Assembly (NCBI GenBank): GCA_041390685.1
Contig: JAWKPL010000001.1
Location: 2,551,143-2,615,142, forward strand
Source of the DNA: JAIBBD01 sp041390685
Lineage (GTDB): Bacteria > Chloroflexota > Dehalococcoidia > UBA2979
Direction of reading: 5' to 3'
DNA length: 64,000 bases
The stretch's first letter is position 1. Each line of letters begins with the position of its first letter. The position numbers and the translations under genes are program-made. The notes below the pieces were generated by a model that saw nothing but the letters and a program-made list of their open reading frames with translations, was not told the origin of the DNA and made no database searches. Shown one piece after another: positions 8,512-17,353 of the stretch.

Positions 8512-9264
8512 GTGCCCTCCCTCGGGTCGCACCTGGCCAGCGCGCGCCTCCTCGCCGGGCGTCTCGCCCACTCCGGCATCGACGAGGACCGCGGTGCCTT
8601 TTACCTCGGCGCGACCGCGCCCGACATCCGTGTCCTCACGCGCCTCGACCGCGAGCACACGCACTTCTTCACGCTCGACGACTTCGAGGATCAGGACTCC
8701 ATCGCGCGCCTGTTCGCCGAGCACCCGCACCTGCGCGACGCAGTCGTCCTCGACGCGACGACCCGCGCCTTCATGGCCGGCTACCTGACCCACCTGCTCA
8801 TGGATCAGCGGTACATCGAGCGCATCTACCGCGAGTTCTTCGGCGCGTCGTCTGCTTATGCCCAGGACCCGCGAGGCAACGTCCTCGATCGTCTGCTCCA
8901 GTACGAGATGGACCGCCGCGAGCGCGAGGACGTCGACGCCATGACCGAAATCCGCGAGGCCCTCGCGGGCACCAGCGCCGCTGCCGACGTCGGCTTCATC
9001 GAGCGCGCCACCCTGCAGCAGTGGCGCGAGGTGGCCTGCGATATCGCTGGCCAGCCGCCCACGTGGGACCGCTTTCAGCGCATCGCCAGTAGGCACCTGC
9101 CCGCGGCGGGCATCGATACCGAGGAAGCCCTCGAGCAGTTCTACCGCGACCTGCCCGACCTCCTGAAGGAGACCATCGACCACGTGACCGAGGAGCGCAT
9201 GCGCGAGTTCATCGACCTGACCGTGGACGACACCACCGATCGCCTGCGGGAGTACCTCCAGTGA
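8512..9264 (+). CDS. Zinc-dependent phospholipase C-like protein within the his operon
   Basis: A 250-residue protein starting at GTG 8512, two bases after hisG, and overlapping hisD by four bases. It resembles the bacterial zinc-dependent phospholipase C/S1-P1 nuclease fold: GSHLASARLLAG, GAFYLGATAPDIRVL and AGYLTHLLMDQRYIERIY, with His and Asp residues that could bind metal. No signal peptide is seen, so it is probably cytoplasmic. It replaces the unlinked hisN-type gene as the only non-his member of this operon; whether it is a phosphatase in the pathway is speculation. Confidence 0.6.
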   Translation: MPSLGSHLASARLLAGRLAHSGIDEDRGAFYLGATAPDIRVLTRLDREHTHFFTLDDFEDQDSIARLFAEHPHLRDAVVLDATTRAFMAGYLTHLLMDQRYIERIYREFFGASSAYAQDPRGNVLDRLLQYEMDRREREDVDAMTEIREALAGTSAAADVGFIERATLQQWREVACDIAGQPPTWDRFQRIASRHLPAAGIDTEEALEQFYRDLPDLLKETIDHVTEERMREFIDLTVDDTTDRLREYLQ

Positions 9265-10595
9265 CCGGGTACGCGCTTCGCATCGTCGAGGGCGCAGAAG
9301 CCGCGCGCGCGTCCGTCCTCCGGCGCGAGGCCGCCGAGACGACCCTCCCCGAGGCGGTACAGCGCTCGATCATCGAGACCTTCGGCGAACCGCTCACCGC
9401 CGCTCAGGTCGTCGCCCGCATCATCGAAGATGTCCGCCGCGAGGGCGACGCCGCCGTCAAGCGCTACTCGCAGCGCTTCGACGGCTCCGCCGACGCGCCG
9501 ATGGAAGTCACCCCCGAGGAGATCGACGCTGCCTTCTCGATGGTGCCGGCCGAGCTCCTCGAAGCCGTCGAGTTCATGGCCGACCGCGTGCGCGCTTTCC
9601 ACGTCCACCAGCGCGAGCACGGCCCGCAGCCGTTCACCGAGCACGGCCTCGGCATGATCGTGCGCCCCATCCAGCGCGCCGGCATCTACATGACCGGCAA
9701 CGTGGCCGTGCTTCCCTCGTCAGTCGTCCACACTGCCGCGCCCGCCGTCGCCGCCGGCGTCGAGGAGATCGTCGGCGTCACCGCCGCGCGCGAGGACGGC
9801 TCCGTCCACCCGCTCAAGCTCGTCGCCTCCCGCCTGGCTGGCGTGCAGCGCGTCTTCCGCGCCTCCGGCGCGCAGGCGCTCGCTGCCCTTGCCTTCGGCA
9901 CGGACTCCATCCCCCGCGTCGAAAAGGTCTTTGGCCCCGGGAACATCTTCGTGACCCTCGCCAAGCAACAGCTCTACGGCCAGGTCGGCATCGACGCTCT
10001 CTACGGCCCCACCGAGACCGTCGTCCTCGCGGACGACTCCGCTGCCCCCGACCTCTGTGCCGCTGACCTCCTCGCCCAGGCGGAGCACGACGCGCTCGCC
10101 CGCCCCGTCCTCATCACCACGAGCCTCGACCACGCCCGCGAGGTCGCCGAGGAGCTCGAGGCCCAGCTTGCAGACCTTGAGCGCGGCGCAGTCGCCCGTG
10201 CCGCCATCGAGCGGGGCGGCGCCGTCGTCGCCGCCACCCTCGACGAGGCCATCATGCTCGCGAACGAGTTCGCCCCGGAGCACCTCTGCCTCGTCACCCG
10301 CGACCCCGAGGCCGTGGCCGCGCGTATCGAGAACGCCGGCGGTCTCTTCATCGGCGAATCCTCCCCGGAGGTGCTCGGCGACTACGTCGCCGGCCCGAGC
10401 CACGTCATGCCCACCGGCGGCTCGGCCCGCTTCGCCTCACCCCTCACCGTCAACGACTTCCTGAAGACGATCTCCACCATCGCCCTCTCCGAGGACGAGT
10501 TGCGCCGCATCGGCCCCTACGCCGCCGCCCTCGCACGCGCTGAGGGCCTCACCGGCCACGCCCGCTCCATCGAGCTCCGTCTCGAGGGCCGCTAG
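9261..10595 (+). CDS. hisD: Histidinol dehydrogenase
   Basis: Oxidises L-histidinol to L-histidine in two NAD-dependent steps. 444 residues, the usual length. Motifs: RAGIYMTGNVAVLPSSV, FGPGNIFVTLAKQQL, GIDALYGPTETVVLADD, LLAQAEHDALA, NEFAPEHL and GPSHVMPTGGSARFASPL, which carry the zinc and substrate ligands. Starts at GTG 9261, overlapping the preceding stop in GTGA, so probably translationally coupled. hisC begins immediately at the next base after its stop. Confidence 0.95.
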   Translation: MTGYALRIVEGAEAARASVLRREAAETTLPEAVQRSIIETFGEPLTAAQVVARIIEDVRREGDAAVKRYSQRFDGSADAPMEVTPEEIDAAFSMVPAELLEAVEFMADRVRAFHVHQREHGPQPFTEHGLGMIVRPIQRAGIYMTGNVAVLPSSVVHTAAPAVAAGVEEIVGVTAAREDGSVHPLKLVASRLAGVQRVFRASGAQALAALAFGTDSIPRVEKVFGPGNIFVTLAKQQLYGQVGIDALYGPTETVVLADDSAAPDLCAADLLAQAEHDALARPVLITTSLDHAREVAEELEAQLADLERGAVARAAIERGGAVVAATLDEAIMLANEFAPEHLCLVTRDPEAVAARIENAGGLFIGESSPEVLGDYVAGPSHVMPTGGSARFASPLTVNDFLKTISTIALSEDELRRIGPYAAALARAEGLTGHARSIELRLEGR

Positions 10596-11696
10596 ATGCC
10601 GCCCTTTGATCTCGCCGCCGCCCTCCGCCCCGCCCTCCGCGGCATGCAGGGCTACAGCCCGATCGCTCCACCCGAGGAGGTCGCCGCCCGCTACGGCATC
10701 CCCGTGGAACGCATCGTGAAGCTCGATGCCAACGAGAACCCGTACGGCCCATCGCCGCGCGCCCTCGAGGCGGTCCGCGCCCTCGTCGGCGCCAACCGCT
10801 ACCCCGACCCCGACCAGCGCGCCATCCGCGCGGCCCTGGCCGCCCGCCACGGCGTCGACCCCGACTGCATCGTCGCCGGCGCCGGCTCTGATGAGATCAT
10901 CGACCTGCTCTTCCGCTCCTTCGTCAGCCCCGGCGACCGCGTCGTGGTCGCCTCCCCCACCTTCGGCATGTACGCCTTCGACGGTGAGCTGCAGGGCGCC
11001 GAGGTCGTCGACGTCCCGCTGCGCGATGGCTGGGCGTTCGACGCCGAGGCCCTCGTCGAGGCGGCCTCGACCGCTCGTCTCGCCTGCATCCCCTCCCCGA
11101 ACAACCCGACCGGCAACCTGCTCCCACGCGACCTCGCCGAGGCCATCGCCGGCTCCGGAGCCCTCCTCGTCGTCGACGAGGCCTACATCGAGTTCTCGCA
11201 CGCCGAGTCGCTGGCCGCCGCCGCCGCTGCGGGCGGCTCCATCGTGGTGCTGCGCACCTTCAGCAAGTGGGGCGGCCTCGCCGGCCTCCGCATCGGCTAC
11301 GGCATCATGCCCCGCGAGGTCGCCCGGACGCTCATGCTCGTCAAGCAGCCCTACGGCGTGAACGTCGCCGCCGAGGCCGCCGCGCTCGCGTCCCTCGAGG
11401 ATGTGGCGCTCCTCGATGAACGAGCCTGCACCCTCGCCGGCGAGCGCGATCGCATGGCCGAGGCCGTGCGCGCCCTCGGCTGGCTCGAACCCGCCCCCTC
11501 CGAGGCGAACTTCGTCCTCTGCCGCCTCCTCCGCTCCGACGGTGTGACCGTCCGCGAGGCGCTCCGTCGTCGCGGCATCTTCGTCCGCACCTTCGACCAC
11601 CCCCGCCTGACCAATCACGTCCGCATCTCCGCCGGACGCCCCGAGGACACCGAGCGGCTGCTCGCCGCGCTCAACGAGATCGAGGGACAGCTGTGA
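10596..11696 (+). CDS. hisC: Histidinol-phosphate aminotransferase
   Basis: A PLP enzyme converting imidazole-acetol phosphate to histidinol phosphate. 366 residues, fold type I. Seen: GYSPIAPPEEVAARYGI, KLDANENPYGPSP, AGAGSDEIIDLLFR, SPNNPTGNLL, VVDEAYIEF, and the PLP lysine in RTFSKWGGLAGLRIGY. Starts at ATG 10596, directly after the hisD stop, and ends in a four-base overlap with hisB. Confidence 0.95.
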   Translation: MPPFDLAAALRPALRGMQGYSPIAPPEEVAARYGIPVERIVKLDANENPYGPSPRALEAVRALVGANRYPDPDQRAIRAALAARHGVDPDCIVAGAGSDEIIDLLFRSFVSPGDRVVVASPTFGMYAFDGELQGAEVVDVPLRDGWAFDAEALVEAASTARLACIPSPNNPTGNLLPRDLAEAIAGSGALLVVDEAYIEFSHAESLAAAAAAGGSIVVLRTFSKWGGLAGLRIGYGIMPREVARTLMLVKQPYGVNVAAEAAALASLEDVALLDERACTLAGERDRMAEAVRALGWLEPAPSEANFVLCRLLRSDGVTVREALRRRGIFVRTFDHPRLTNHVRISAGRPEDTERLLAALNEIEGQL

Positions 11697-12301
11697 CGAA
11701 TAGCCTCGGACGCCGCGCCGTCGTCGACCGCGAGACCGCGGAGACCCGCATCCACGTCGACCTCCAGGTCGACGGCCGCGGACTCGCCACCGTCCGCACG
11801 GGCATCGGCTTCTACGACCACATGCTGAGCGCCTTCGCGAAGCACGGCCGCTTCGACCTCGAACTGACCTGCGAAGGCGACCTCGAGGTGGACGCGCACC
11901 ACACGATGGAGGACTGCGCCATCGCCCTCGGCGCCGCCTTCGACCGCGCCCTCGGCGACCGCGCCGGCCTGGTGCGTATGGGCGACGCCCTCGTCCCCCT
12001 GGACGAGGCGCTGATTCAGGCCGCCATCGACCTCTCCGGCCGCCCCTTCGCCGCCATCTCGCTCGCCTTCGGCGGCGAGCGCATCGGCGAGGCCCCCACC
12101 GAGATGGTCGCGCACGTGCTGCAGTCGTTCTCCGTCGGCGCGCGCCTCACGCTGCACGTCCGCCAGCTCTCCGGCGCCAACGACCACCACATCGCCGAGG
12201 CCACGATGAAGGCCCTCGGACGCGCCCTCGATGCCGCCACCCGCCCCGACGACCGCATCGCCGGCGAAGTCCCGAGCACGAAGGGCACCCTGACGACATA
12301 A
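11693..12301 (+). CDS. hisB: Imidazoleglycerol-phosphate dehydratase
   Basis: Dehydrates imidazoleglycerol phosphate to imidazole-acetol phosphate. 202 residues, the length of a monofunctional HisB with no phosphatase domain. The metal-binding motifs are present: GFYDHMLSAFAKHG, DAHHTMEDCAIALG and GANDHHIAEATMKALG. GTG 11693 overlaps the hisC stop (GTGA). It is the last his gene here; hisA, hisF, hisH and hisI are not in the window. It converges on the CDF transporter gene with a four-base gap. Confidence 0.95.
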   Translation: MTNSLGRRAVVDRETAETRIHVDLQVDGRGLATVRTGIGFYDHMLSAFAKHGRFDLELTCEGDLEVDAHHTMEDCAIALGAAFDRALGDRAGLVRMGDALVPLDEALIQAAIDLSGRPFAAISLAFGGERIGEAPTEMVAHVLQSFSVGARLTLHVRQLSGANDHHIAEATMKALGRALDAATRPDDRIAGEVPSTKGTLTT

Positions 12302-12305
12302 CCGG

Positions 12306-13196
12306 TCAGCGTGACGCAGCGCCGATGTGCACCAGCACCTCGGCGATACCGCCCACCTCCCCGCGCAGCCTCGCATCGACGGCCTGAGCGATCGCGTGCG
12401 CCTCCTGCACCGTGAGTCCGGGATCGACGTGGATATGCAGGTCGACGCGCACCTGCCCCGGCTCGCCGCGCGACCGCACGGCATGACAGTCCTCGACACC
12501 GGCGACGCCACACGCCAGGAGGCGCAGCTGCTCCACATCCAGCGGGGTCACATCCGTGAGCGTCGCCGCGGCGTCGCGCACGATCGACCAGGCGCGCCAT
12601 GCCACCACGCCGCCCATCACGAGTGCGACGAGGGGGTCGAAGCGCAGCAGCCCGCCGTAGCTGGCAGCGATGCCCGCCAGCACAGCGATCGCCGCCACTG
12701 CATCGGCAAGGCTGTGGGTCGCCTCGGAACGCAGGATCCGGCTCGACAGGTGCGCGTCTGCTCGCCGGAGCACGAGGAACAGCCCGCCGTTGGCCGCCGC
12801 CGACGCGGCCATCAGCGCGATCCCCCACCCGCCCCGCGAGACCTCCTCCGGATGGATCAGTCGGGGGATCGCGACCGCCGCGATCAGCCCGACGGCCGCG
12901 AGGAGCAACATGCCGATCACGAGTGCGCTCAGCGACTCGAAGCGCTCGTAGCCGTAGGGGTGCCGTGCGTCGGCCGGTCGCGTGCTCAGCCAGATGCCGC
13001 CCAGCGACGAGACGTGCGCCGCCGCGCCGATCGTGACGTGCACCGCACTGGCCGTGATCCCGGCGCTACCGGTGAACCACGCGCCGCCGAACTGCGCCAT
13101 CGCCAGGAGCGCGTGCACACCGACGGCCAGTGCCAGCGGTCGCACGAGCGCACGCCGTCGCTGCGCCCCCGTCTCCCGAGACGGCCCGCCCTGCAT
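12306..13196 (-). CDS. Cation diffusion facilitator (CDF) family metal efflux transporter
   Basis: A 296-residue inner-membrane protein that likely exports divalent metals by proton antiport. Six hydrophobic segments fill residues about 20-200, with HPYGYERFESLSALVIGML and a second metal site in SEATHSLADAVAAIAVL. The cytoplasmic C-terminal domain follows (CHAVRSRGEPGQVRVDLHIHVDP). Starts at ATG 13196, which shares its G-A-T-G junction with the upstream ZIP stop, so the two transporters form one unit. The first-helix metal site is atypical (GSAGITASAVHVTIGAA), so metal choice is unclear. Confidence 0.85.
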   Translation of the reverse strand: MQGGPSRETGAQRRRALVRPLALAVGVHALLAMAQFGGAWFTGSAGITASAVHVTIGAAAHVSSLGGIWLSTRPADARHPYGYERFESLSALVIGMLLLAAVGLIAAVAIPRLIHPEEVSRGGWGIALMAASAAANGGLFLVLRRADAHLSSRILRSEATHSLADAVAAIAVLAGIAASYGGLLRFDPLVALVMGGVVAWRAWSIVRDAAATLTDVTPLDVEQLRLLACGVAGVEDCHAVRSRGEPGQVRVDLHIHVDPGLTVQEAHAIAQAVDARLRGEVGGIAEVLVHIGAASR

Positions 13197-13936
13197 CACG
13201 CCACCTCCATCGAGGCGAGGCCGTAAAGGCCGGGCAGTGACAGCGCGAAGAGCCCGGTCAACACCAGCTTCTCGCGAAGACCAATGGGCTCGCGCAGCTC
13301 GGGCAGGAGGTCGCTGCTGGCGATGTAGATGAAGTTCCCCGCCGCGAACGGCACAAGCAGCTCCGTGTCGATCCCTCCCGATGCCACGTAAGCCACGAGC
13401 GCGCCCACGAGGAACGTGAGGCCGGAGAGCAGGTTGTACGTGAGCGCCTGCCGCTTCCTCCAGCCCCGGCTGACCAGGATGCCGAAGTCGCCGAGCTCCT
13501 GAGGCACCTCGTGGGCCGCGGCGACGAACCACGTAACGATGCCAAGGCGGGCGTCGATCAAGAACGTACCCGCGACGGCGATGCCTCCAAGCAGGTTGTG
13601 CAGCCCGTCGGCCAGCAGGATCAGATAACCCAGCGGCTCGTGGGCAGCCACGAGGCGGTGCGAGTGGTGCCAGTGCAGGAACTGCTCAAGGAGGAAGAAG
13701 ACGACGAACCCCGCCGCGAGCGATCCGTACACCGGCAGTTCGTTGCCGATGTGATCGACCGCCTCCGGCAGCAGGTGAAAGAGCGCCCCGCCGAACAGCG
13801 AACCGGCGGCCACCGCCACCAGCGGGTTGAGCAACCGGTCGAGCCACCGCGGGGGCAGCACCAGCGTCACCGCACCGCTCAGCGCGATCGCCGACATGGC
13901 GAGCCCGCCCGCCACGATCCAGGCGAGCTCACTCAC
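13196..13936 (-). CDS. ZIP family metal transporter
   Basis: A 246-residue polytopic protein of the ZIP (zinc-iron permease) family, expected to import divalent metal. Helix 4 carries LADGLHNLLGGIAVAGTF and helix 5 the signature AAAHEVPQELGDFGIL, the binuclear metal site. The loop has HWHHSHR. I chose GTG 13936 (VSELAWIVAGG), since the segment upstream lacks hydrophobic or conserved residues. Pairing a ZIP importer with a CDF exporter in one operon suggests metal homeostasis. Confidence 0.85.
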   Translation of the reverse strand: MSELAWIVAGGLAMSAIALSGAVTLVLPPRWLDRLLNPLVAVAAGSLFGGALFHLLPEAVDHIGNELPVYGSLAAGFVVFFLLEQFLHWHHSHRLVAAHEPLGYLILLADGLHNLLGGIAVAGTFLIDARLGIVTWFVAAAHEVPQELGDFGILVSRGWRKRQALTYNLLSGLTFLVGALVAYVASGGIDTELLVPFAAGNFIYIASSDLLPELREPIGLREKLVLTGLFALSLPGLYGLASMEVA

Positions 13937-14029
13937 ACGCGACCTCGCGCGTTGGCACGGTCCCGCGTCGCGCAAGACCACGCGCGCAGCACAGCACGGC
14001 GCTCCACCGGCCGGGACTCCGACGCGTCG

Positions 14030-14506
14030 TTACTCGACGAGGCTGCGGAGCATCCAGGCCGTCTTCTCGTGCACCTGCAAGCGCTGGGTAAGAAGGTCTG
14101 CGGTCACCTGATCGTCGGCAGACTCCGCAGGCGCGAAGGCGCCGCGAATGGTCTGAGCGACAGCCTCATGTCCGGCCAGCAGTTCCTCGATCATCGCGCC
14201 GGCGTCCGGCACTCCATTCGGTTCCCGGATCGAGGTCAGCATCATGAACTGCCGGTACGTCGCCGGGGCGTGCGCTCCCAGCGCTCGGATCCGCTCCGCG
14301 ACCAGGTCGGTCGCGAGCCACAGCTCGTTGTACTGCTCCTCGAACATTAGATGCAGTTCGCGGAACCGCGGCCCCGTCACGTTCCAGTGGAAGTTGTGGG
14401 TCTTCAGGTACAGCGTGAACGTATCCGCGAGCACGGGACCCAGCGCCTCGGCGACTGCGGCGCGGGCCGCTGCCTCGCCAGTCGCCACGTCCTGTCGGTC
14501 GACCAC
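14030..14506 (-). CDS. dps: Dps-family ferritin-like DNA-protection protein
   Basis: 158 residues. Dps dodecamers oxidise and store iron and shield DNA. The inter-subunit ferroxidase residues are present: LKTHNFHWNVTGPRFRELHLMFEEQYNELWLATDLVAERIRAL split here at H(N)FHW, H..FEEQY and D..AER. The short N-terminal tail has few lysines, so DNA binding by that tail is not obvious. It is read leftward, about 90 bases from the ZIP-CDF unit. Confidence 0.9.
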   Translation of the reverse strand: MVDRQDVATGEAAARAAVAEALGPVLADTFTLYLKTHNFHWNVTGPRFRELHLMFEEQYNELWLATDLVAERIRALGAHAPATYRQFMMLTSIREPNGVPDAGAMIEELLAGHEAVAQTIRGAFAPAESADDQVTADLLTQRLQVHEKTAWMLRSLVE

Positions 14507-14777
14507 AGTGGTGTCCCTCCTTGAATCCGCACCCGCCAGGTCCGCGACCGCATGCGCTCGGGAGCGCAGCGACGAGGAATTCCCCGGTCACCGGCGGTCG
14601 AGGGGTTCAGAGGTTCGATAGTCATCGCTCGGCCGGATCGGCCGCGCCACCTGCCTCGACGCCATGCCCATCATGACAGCGGTGATCGAGGACTGCCGCC
14701 CCCTTCGTCGCTGCTTCCGGGAACCGATCGTCCTGAACCTGCTCAATCATCCGTCCGGCCGGCAACACGCGAGACGG

Positions 14778-15275
14778 CTACCCTTCGCCCTCGAACGGCC
14801 CTTGAGGGTTCCCCGTGTCTTCTCGCGCCTCGTCCCGTCGCGTCCGGTCGGGGTCCCCATGCCGCTCCAGCCCGAGCCGGTAGATCATGTCCGACAGCGG
14901 CGACAGCTCGAGGAGCACCACGACCGTCGCCGTGATCAACACCGCGGTCAGCCACATGTTCTCCGCAACCGCGAGCCCGATGCCCGCCAGCACCCACACG
15001 GTCGCCGCCGTCGTCACGCCCCGCACGTCATGGCCCCGCTGGAAGATCAGCCCCGCGCCGAGGAACCCGATGCCCTGCACCACGCCGGCCGCCACGCGCG
15101 AGTCCCCGTACAGCACGCTCGTCTCCCCGAACAGCGCCGCCCCCGCGCACACCAGCGCCGAGGTCCGCACCCCCGCCTCGTGGCCGCGATACTCCCGCTC
15201 GATGCCAATCGCCGCGCCGAGGACCAGCGCCAGCAACAGCCGCCCGACCACCTCGATCTGGTCGCCGTTGGTCAT
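14778..15275 (-). CDS. MgtC/SapB family membrane protein
   Basis: 165 residues with four to five hydrophobic segments in the first 130. Family motifs: LLLALVLGAAIGIEREYRG, AGVRTSALVCAGAALFG and GIGFLGAGLIF, then VRGVTTAATVWVLAGIG. MgtC proteins act in magnesium stress and membrane energetics, but the biochemical role is not settled. The Arg/Asp-rich C-terminal tail replaces the usual ACT-like domain, so this is the short form. The 270 bases between it and dps hold no further gene that I can support. Confidence 0.85.
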   Translation of the reverse strand: MTNGDQIEVVGRLLLALVLGAAIGIEREYRGHEAGVRTSALVCAGAALFGETSVLYGDSRVAAGVVQGIGFLGAGLIFQRGHDVRGVTTAATVWVLAGIGLAVAENMWLTAVLITATVVVLLELSPLSDMIYRLGLERHGDPDRTRRDEAREDTGNPQGPFEGEG

Positions 15276-15377
15276 CGGCGCACGCTCCCCGCTCGTTGGC
15301 TGGACACAACGCCAGTCGAGGCCAGATCGTAGCAGTACGGCCGAATCAGGCCGCGCTGAGGAAGGTCAGCCCGCTCG

Positions 15378-15782
15378 ATGAACCTCGACTACGCGTTTCT
15401 CTGTGACAGCGCCCAGGAAGGCGGCGGGAAGGTCCACGCCCTCGGCATCGGTTTCGACACCATCGCCGCCGCCGGGGCCCCCGTGACCCACCCCCTGCTC
15501 ACCGTGGTCCTTCAGCTCCGCTACTCGGTCGCCGAGGCCGGCGACAAGGCGCTCTCCGTCCGCCTCATCGACGCCGACGGCCGCAACGTCGTGAACCCCG
15601 TCGACCACACGGTGCCCTTCCCCTCGCCCGAGGGCGCCCGCACCAACACCGCGCGCCTCATCGTCGCCTTCGCCGGCGTCCAGTTCGCCGCCTTCGGCGA
15701 CTACGCCGTCCACGTCACGGTAAACGGCGGCGAGATCGCCAGCCTCCCGCTGTCGCTCGTTCCCGCCGCGCCCCCCGCATGA
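15378..15782 (+). CDS. Small beta-rich protein of unknown function (DUF6941-like)
   Basis: 134 residues. The opening (MNLDYAFLCDSAQEGGGKVHALGIGFD) resembles a small family of uncharacterised proteins that begin with D.A.LCD.A...GGK...LG; I am not certain of the family name. The rest alternates hydrophobic residues as in a beta sandwich (LLTVVLQLRYS, YAVHVTVNGGEIASLPLSLV). It overlaps the following phosphatase gene by four bases (ATGA), so they are probably co-translated. No signal peptide. Confidence 0.6.
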   Translation: MNLDYAFLCDSAQEGGGKVHALGIGFDTIAAAGAPVTHPLLTVVLQLRYSVAEAGDKALSVRLIDADGRNVVNPVDHTVPFPSPEGARTNTARLIVAFAGVQFAAFGDYAVHVTVNGGEIASLPLSLVPAAPPA

Positions 15783-16594
15783 CGCCCGACCTGCTCGCCT
15801 TCGCCCTCGAGCTCGCCGACCTGGCCGACGGCATCACGATGCGCCACTACCGAGGCGGCGGCGACGTCTGGCGGAAGGCGGACGGCACCCTCGTGACGCT
15901 CGCCGACACCTCCGCCGAGTCCGCCATCCGGGCTCGCATCCTCGAACGCTTCCCCGCCCACGCCATCGAGGGCGAGGAGGAAGGCCTGAGCCTCCCCCCC
16001 ATGCCGATGGACGACCCCGCCCAGGCCACCCCGCCCCCCGGCCGCGTGCAGTGGATCGTCGACCCCATCGACGGCACCCATAACTTCGCCCGCGGCGCGC
16101 CCGTCTGGGCCACGCTCATCGCCTGCGAGGTCAACGGCCGCCTCGAGGTCGGCGTCGCCTCCGCCCCCGCCCTCGGCGCCCGCTGGTGGGCCGCCCGCGG
16201 CGAGGGCGCGCACCGCCGCGACGCCCTCACCGGCGTCACCGAGCGCATCCACGTCTCCACCCGCGCCCGCATCGAGGACGCCCAGGTCCTCTACGGTTCC
16301 TACACCCTCACCACGGCCGCCTGGGGTGGCCGCGCCGACGCCCTCCTGCGCGCCAGCTGGCGTCAGCGCGGCTTCGGCGACTTCTGGGGCCACTGCCTCG
16401 TCGCCGAAGGTGTCGCCGAAGTCATGCTCGAGGGCGAAATCGCCCCCTACGACATCGCCGCCCTCATGGTCATCGTGGAAGAAGCCGGCGGCCGCATGAC
16501 CGACATCGAGGGCGTGGCGCGCATCGACGCGGGGCACTGCATCACCACGAACGGCGTGGTGCATGAGGAAGTGCTGGGGGTGCTGCGGCGTTGA
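15779..16594 (+). CDS. hisN: Inositol-monophosphatase-family phosphatase, probably histidinol-phosphatase
   Basis: 271 residues of the Mg-dependent IMPase fold: KADGTLVTLADTSAES, EGEEEG, WIVDPIDGTHNFARGAPVW (metal site) and APYDIAALMVIVEEAGGRMTD near the C terminus. FGDFWGHCLVAEG is typical of the HisN subgroup that removes phosphate from histidinol phosphate, a step otherwise missing here because hisB is monofunctional. This assignment is inference; related IMPases act on other sugars. The last 175 bases are duplicated at 17354-17530, on the far side of the VapBC module. Confidence 0.75.
   Translation: MTPDLLAFALELADLADGITMRHYRGGGDVWRKADGTLVTLADTSAESAIRARILERFPAHAIEGEEEGLSLPPMPMDDPAQATPPPGRVQWIVDPIDGTHNFARGAPVWATLIACEVNGRLEVGVASAPALGARWWAARGEGAHRRDALTGVTERIHVSTRARIEDAQVLYGSYTLTTAAWGGRADALLRASWRQRGFGDFWGHCLVAEGVAEVMLEGEIAPYDIAALMVIVEEAGGRMTDIEGVARIDAGHCITTNGVVHEEVLGVLRR
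16412..16586 (+). repeat. Direct repeat, copy 1 (3' end of the phosphatase gene)
   Basis: This in-gene stretch recurs at 17354-17530. By eye the two copies differ by about six substitutions and one 2-base insertion. Together they bracket the 770-base VapBC segment. Confidence 0.85.
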
Positions 16595-16626
16595 CGGGCC
16601 GACATCGCCCGCCGCCTACTCGCTGA

Positions 16627-17043
16627 CTACACGTGTACGATCCGGGCCGGCAGCCCGAGCGCCGAGCGCCAGGGCCATCTCCGGTCGGTCGTCAGGATGA
16701 CGTCCGCGTCCAGCACCACCGCCGTCGCGATCACCAGCGCATCCGGAAGGCGTAGCCGCGACCCGTGCCGCGCCCTCAGCACGGCCGCCGCCTCCGCGAC
16801 CGCCTCGTCGAGCGGCACCACACGCACAGGGAAGCGGCCAACGAACGCCCGCACCTGCTCGACTGCTGCATCGCCACGCCGGCTCGGTCCGACCAGCACC
16901 TCCGCATAGGCTGAAGCTGCAAGCGCGAGACTGTCCCCTGCGGCGCTGGCCGCCGCGAGGGCCTCTCGGGCGGGGGCATGGTGCGTGTCTGCGGCGTCGA
17001 GGAACGCGATCAGGACGCCGGCATCGAGGACGATCAGGCCCAT
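16627..17043 (-). CDS. vapC: PIN-domain toxin, VapC type
   Basis: 138 residues. PIN-domain RNases of VapBC systems cut tRNA or rRNA. Acidic active-site residues are visible: Asp in IVLDAGVLIAFLD (about residue 7), Glu in ASAYAEVLVG, Asp in LRLPDALVIATA and Asp in VILTTDRRW. It starts at ATG 17043, overlapping the antitoxin stop by ten bases, in the usual antitoxin-toxin order. It reads opposite to the flanking phosphatase gene. Confidence 0.85.
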   Translation of the reverse strand: MGLIVLDAGVLIAFLDAADTHHAPAREALAAASAAGDSLALAASAYAEVLVGPSRRGDAAVEQVRAFVGRFPVRVVPLDEAVAEAAAVLRARHGSRLRLPDALVIATAVVLDADVILTTDRRWPWRSALGLPARIVHV

Positions 17044-17285
17044 TCGCCCCGCAAGCGCTCAAGCTCGTCGCGCTCATAGACACCGGTGAGACGGCCGGCA
17101 AACTCCGCGATGACATCGGCCTCACGCTGCAGCACCACGCGCCCGGGCCCCTCGACGGTCGCCACGAGGCGTTCACCGACGTGCAGCCCTGCCTCCTCCA
17201 TGGCGCGCACGGGGATCGTGACCTGGTGTTTGCGACTGATGCGGGTACGCTGTGTGGCGCGACCACCATTCTTTACTTCACTCAT
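17034..17285 (-). CDS. vapB: AbrB/SpoVT-type antitoxin, VapB
   Basis: 83 residues. The N-terminal swapped-hairpin DNA-binding domain is seen in TRISRKHQVTIPVRAMEEAG and GERLVATVEGPGRVVLQRE. The C-terminal segment (VIAEFAGRLTGVYERDELERL) would bind the PIN toxin. I chose ATG 17285 (MSEVKNGG); an upstream in-frame start at 17321 would fall in a stretch without family similarity. It precedes and overlaps vapC, and probably autoregulates. Confidence 0.8.
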   Translation of the reverse strand: MSEVKNGGRATQRTRISRKHQVTIPVRAMEEAGLHVGERLVATVEGPGRVVLQREADVIAEFAGRLTGVYERDELERLRGEWA

Positions 17286-17353
17286 GAAAGTAAAGCTACC
17301 GTGCTGCCGCCCTCGCCGCAAGCAGCGATCGGCGACATGGTGCTCGCCTCCAC

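Noticed and set aside
14507..14777. Possible small gene or RNA between dps and mgtC
   Set aside because: Short frames on both strands lack coding pattern and no tRNA-like fold was found; best left as a non-coding gap.
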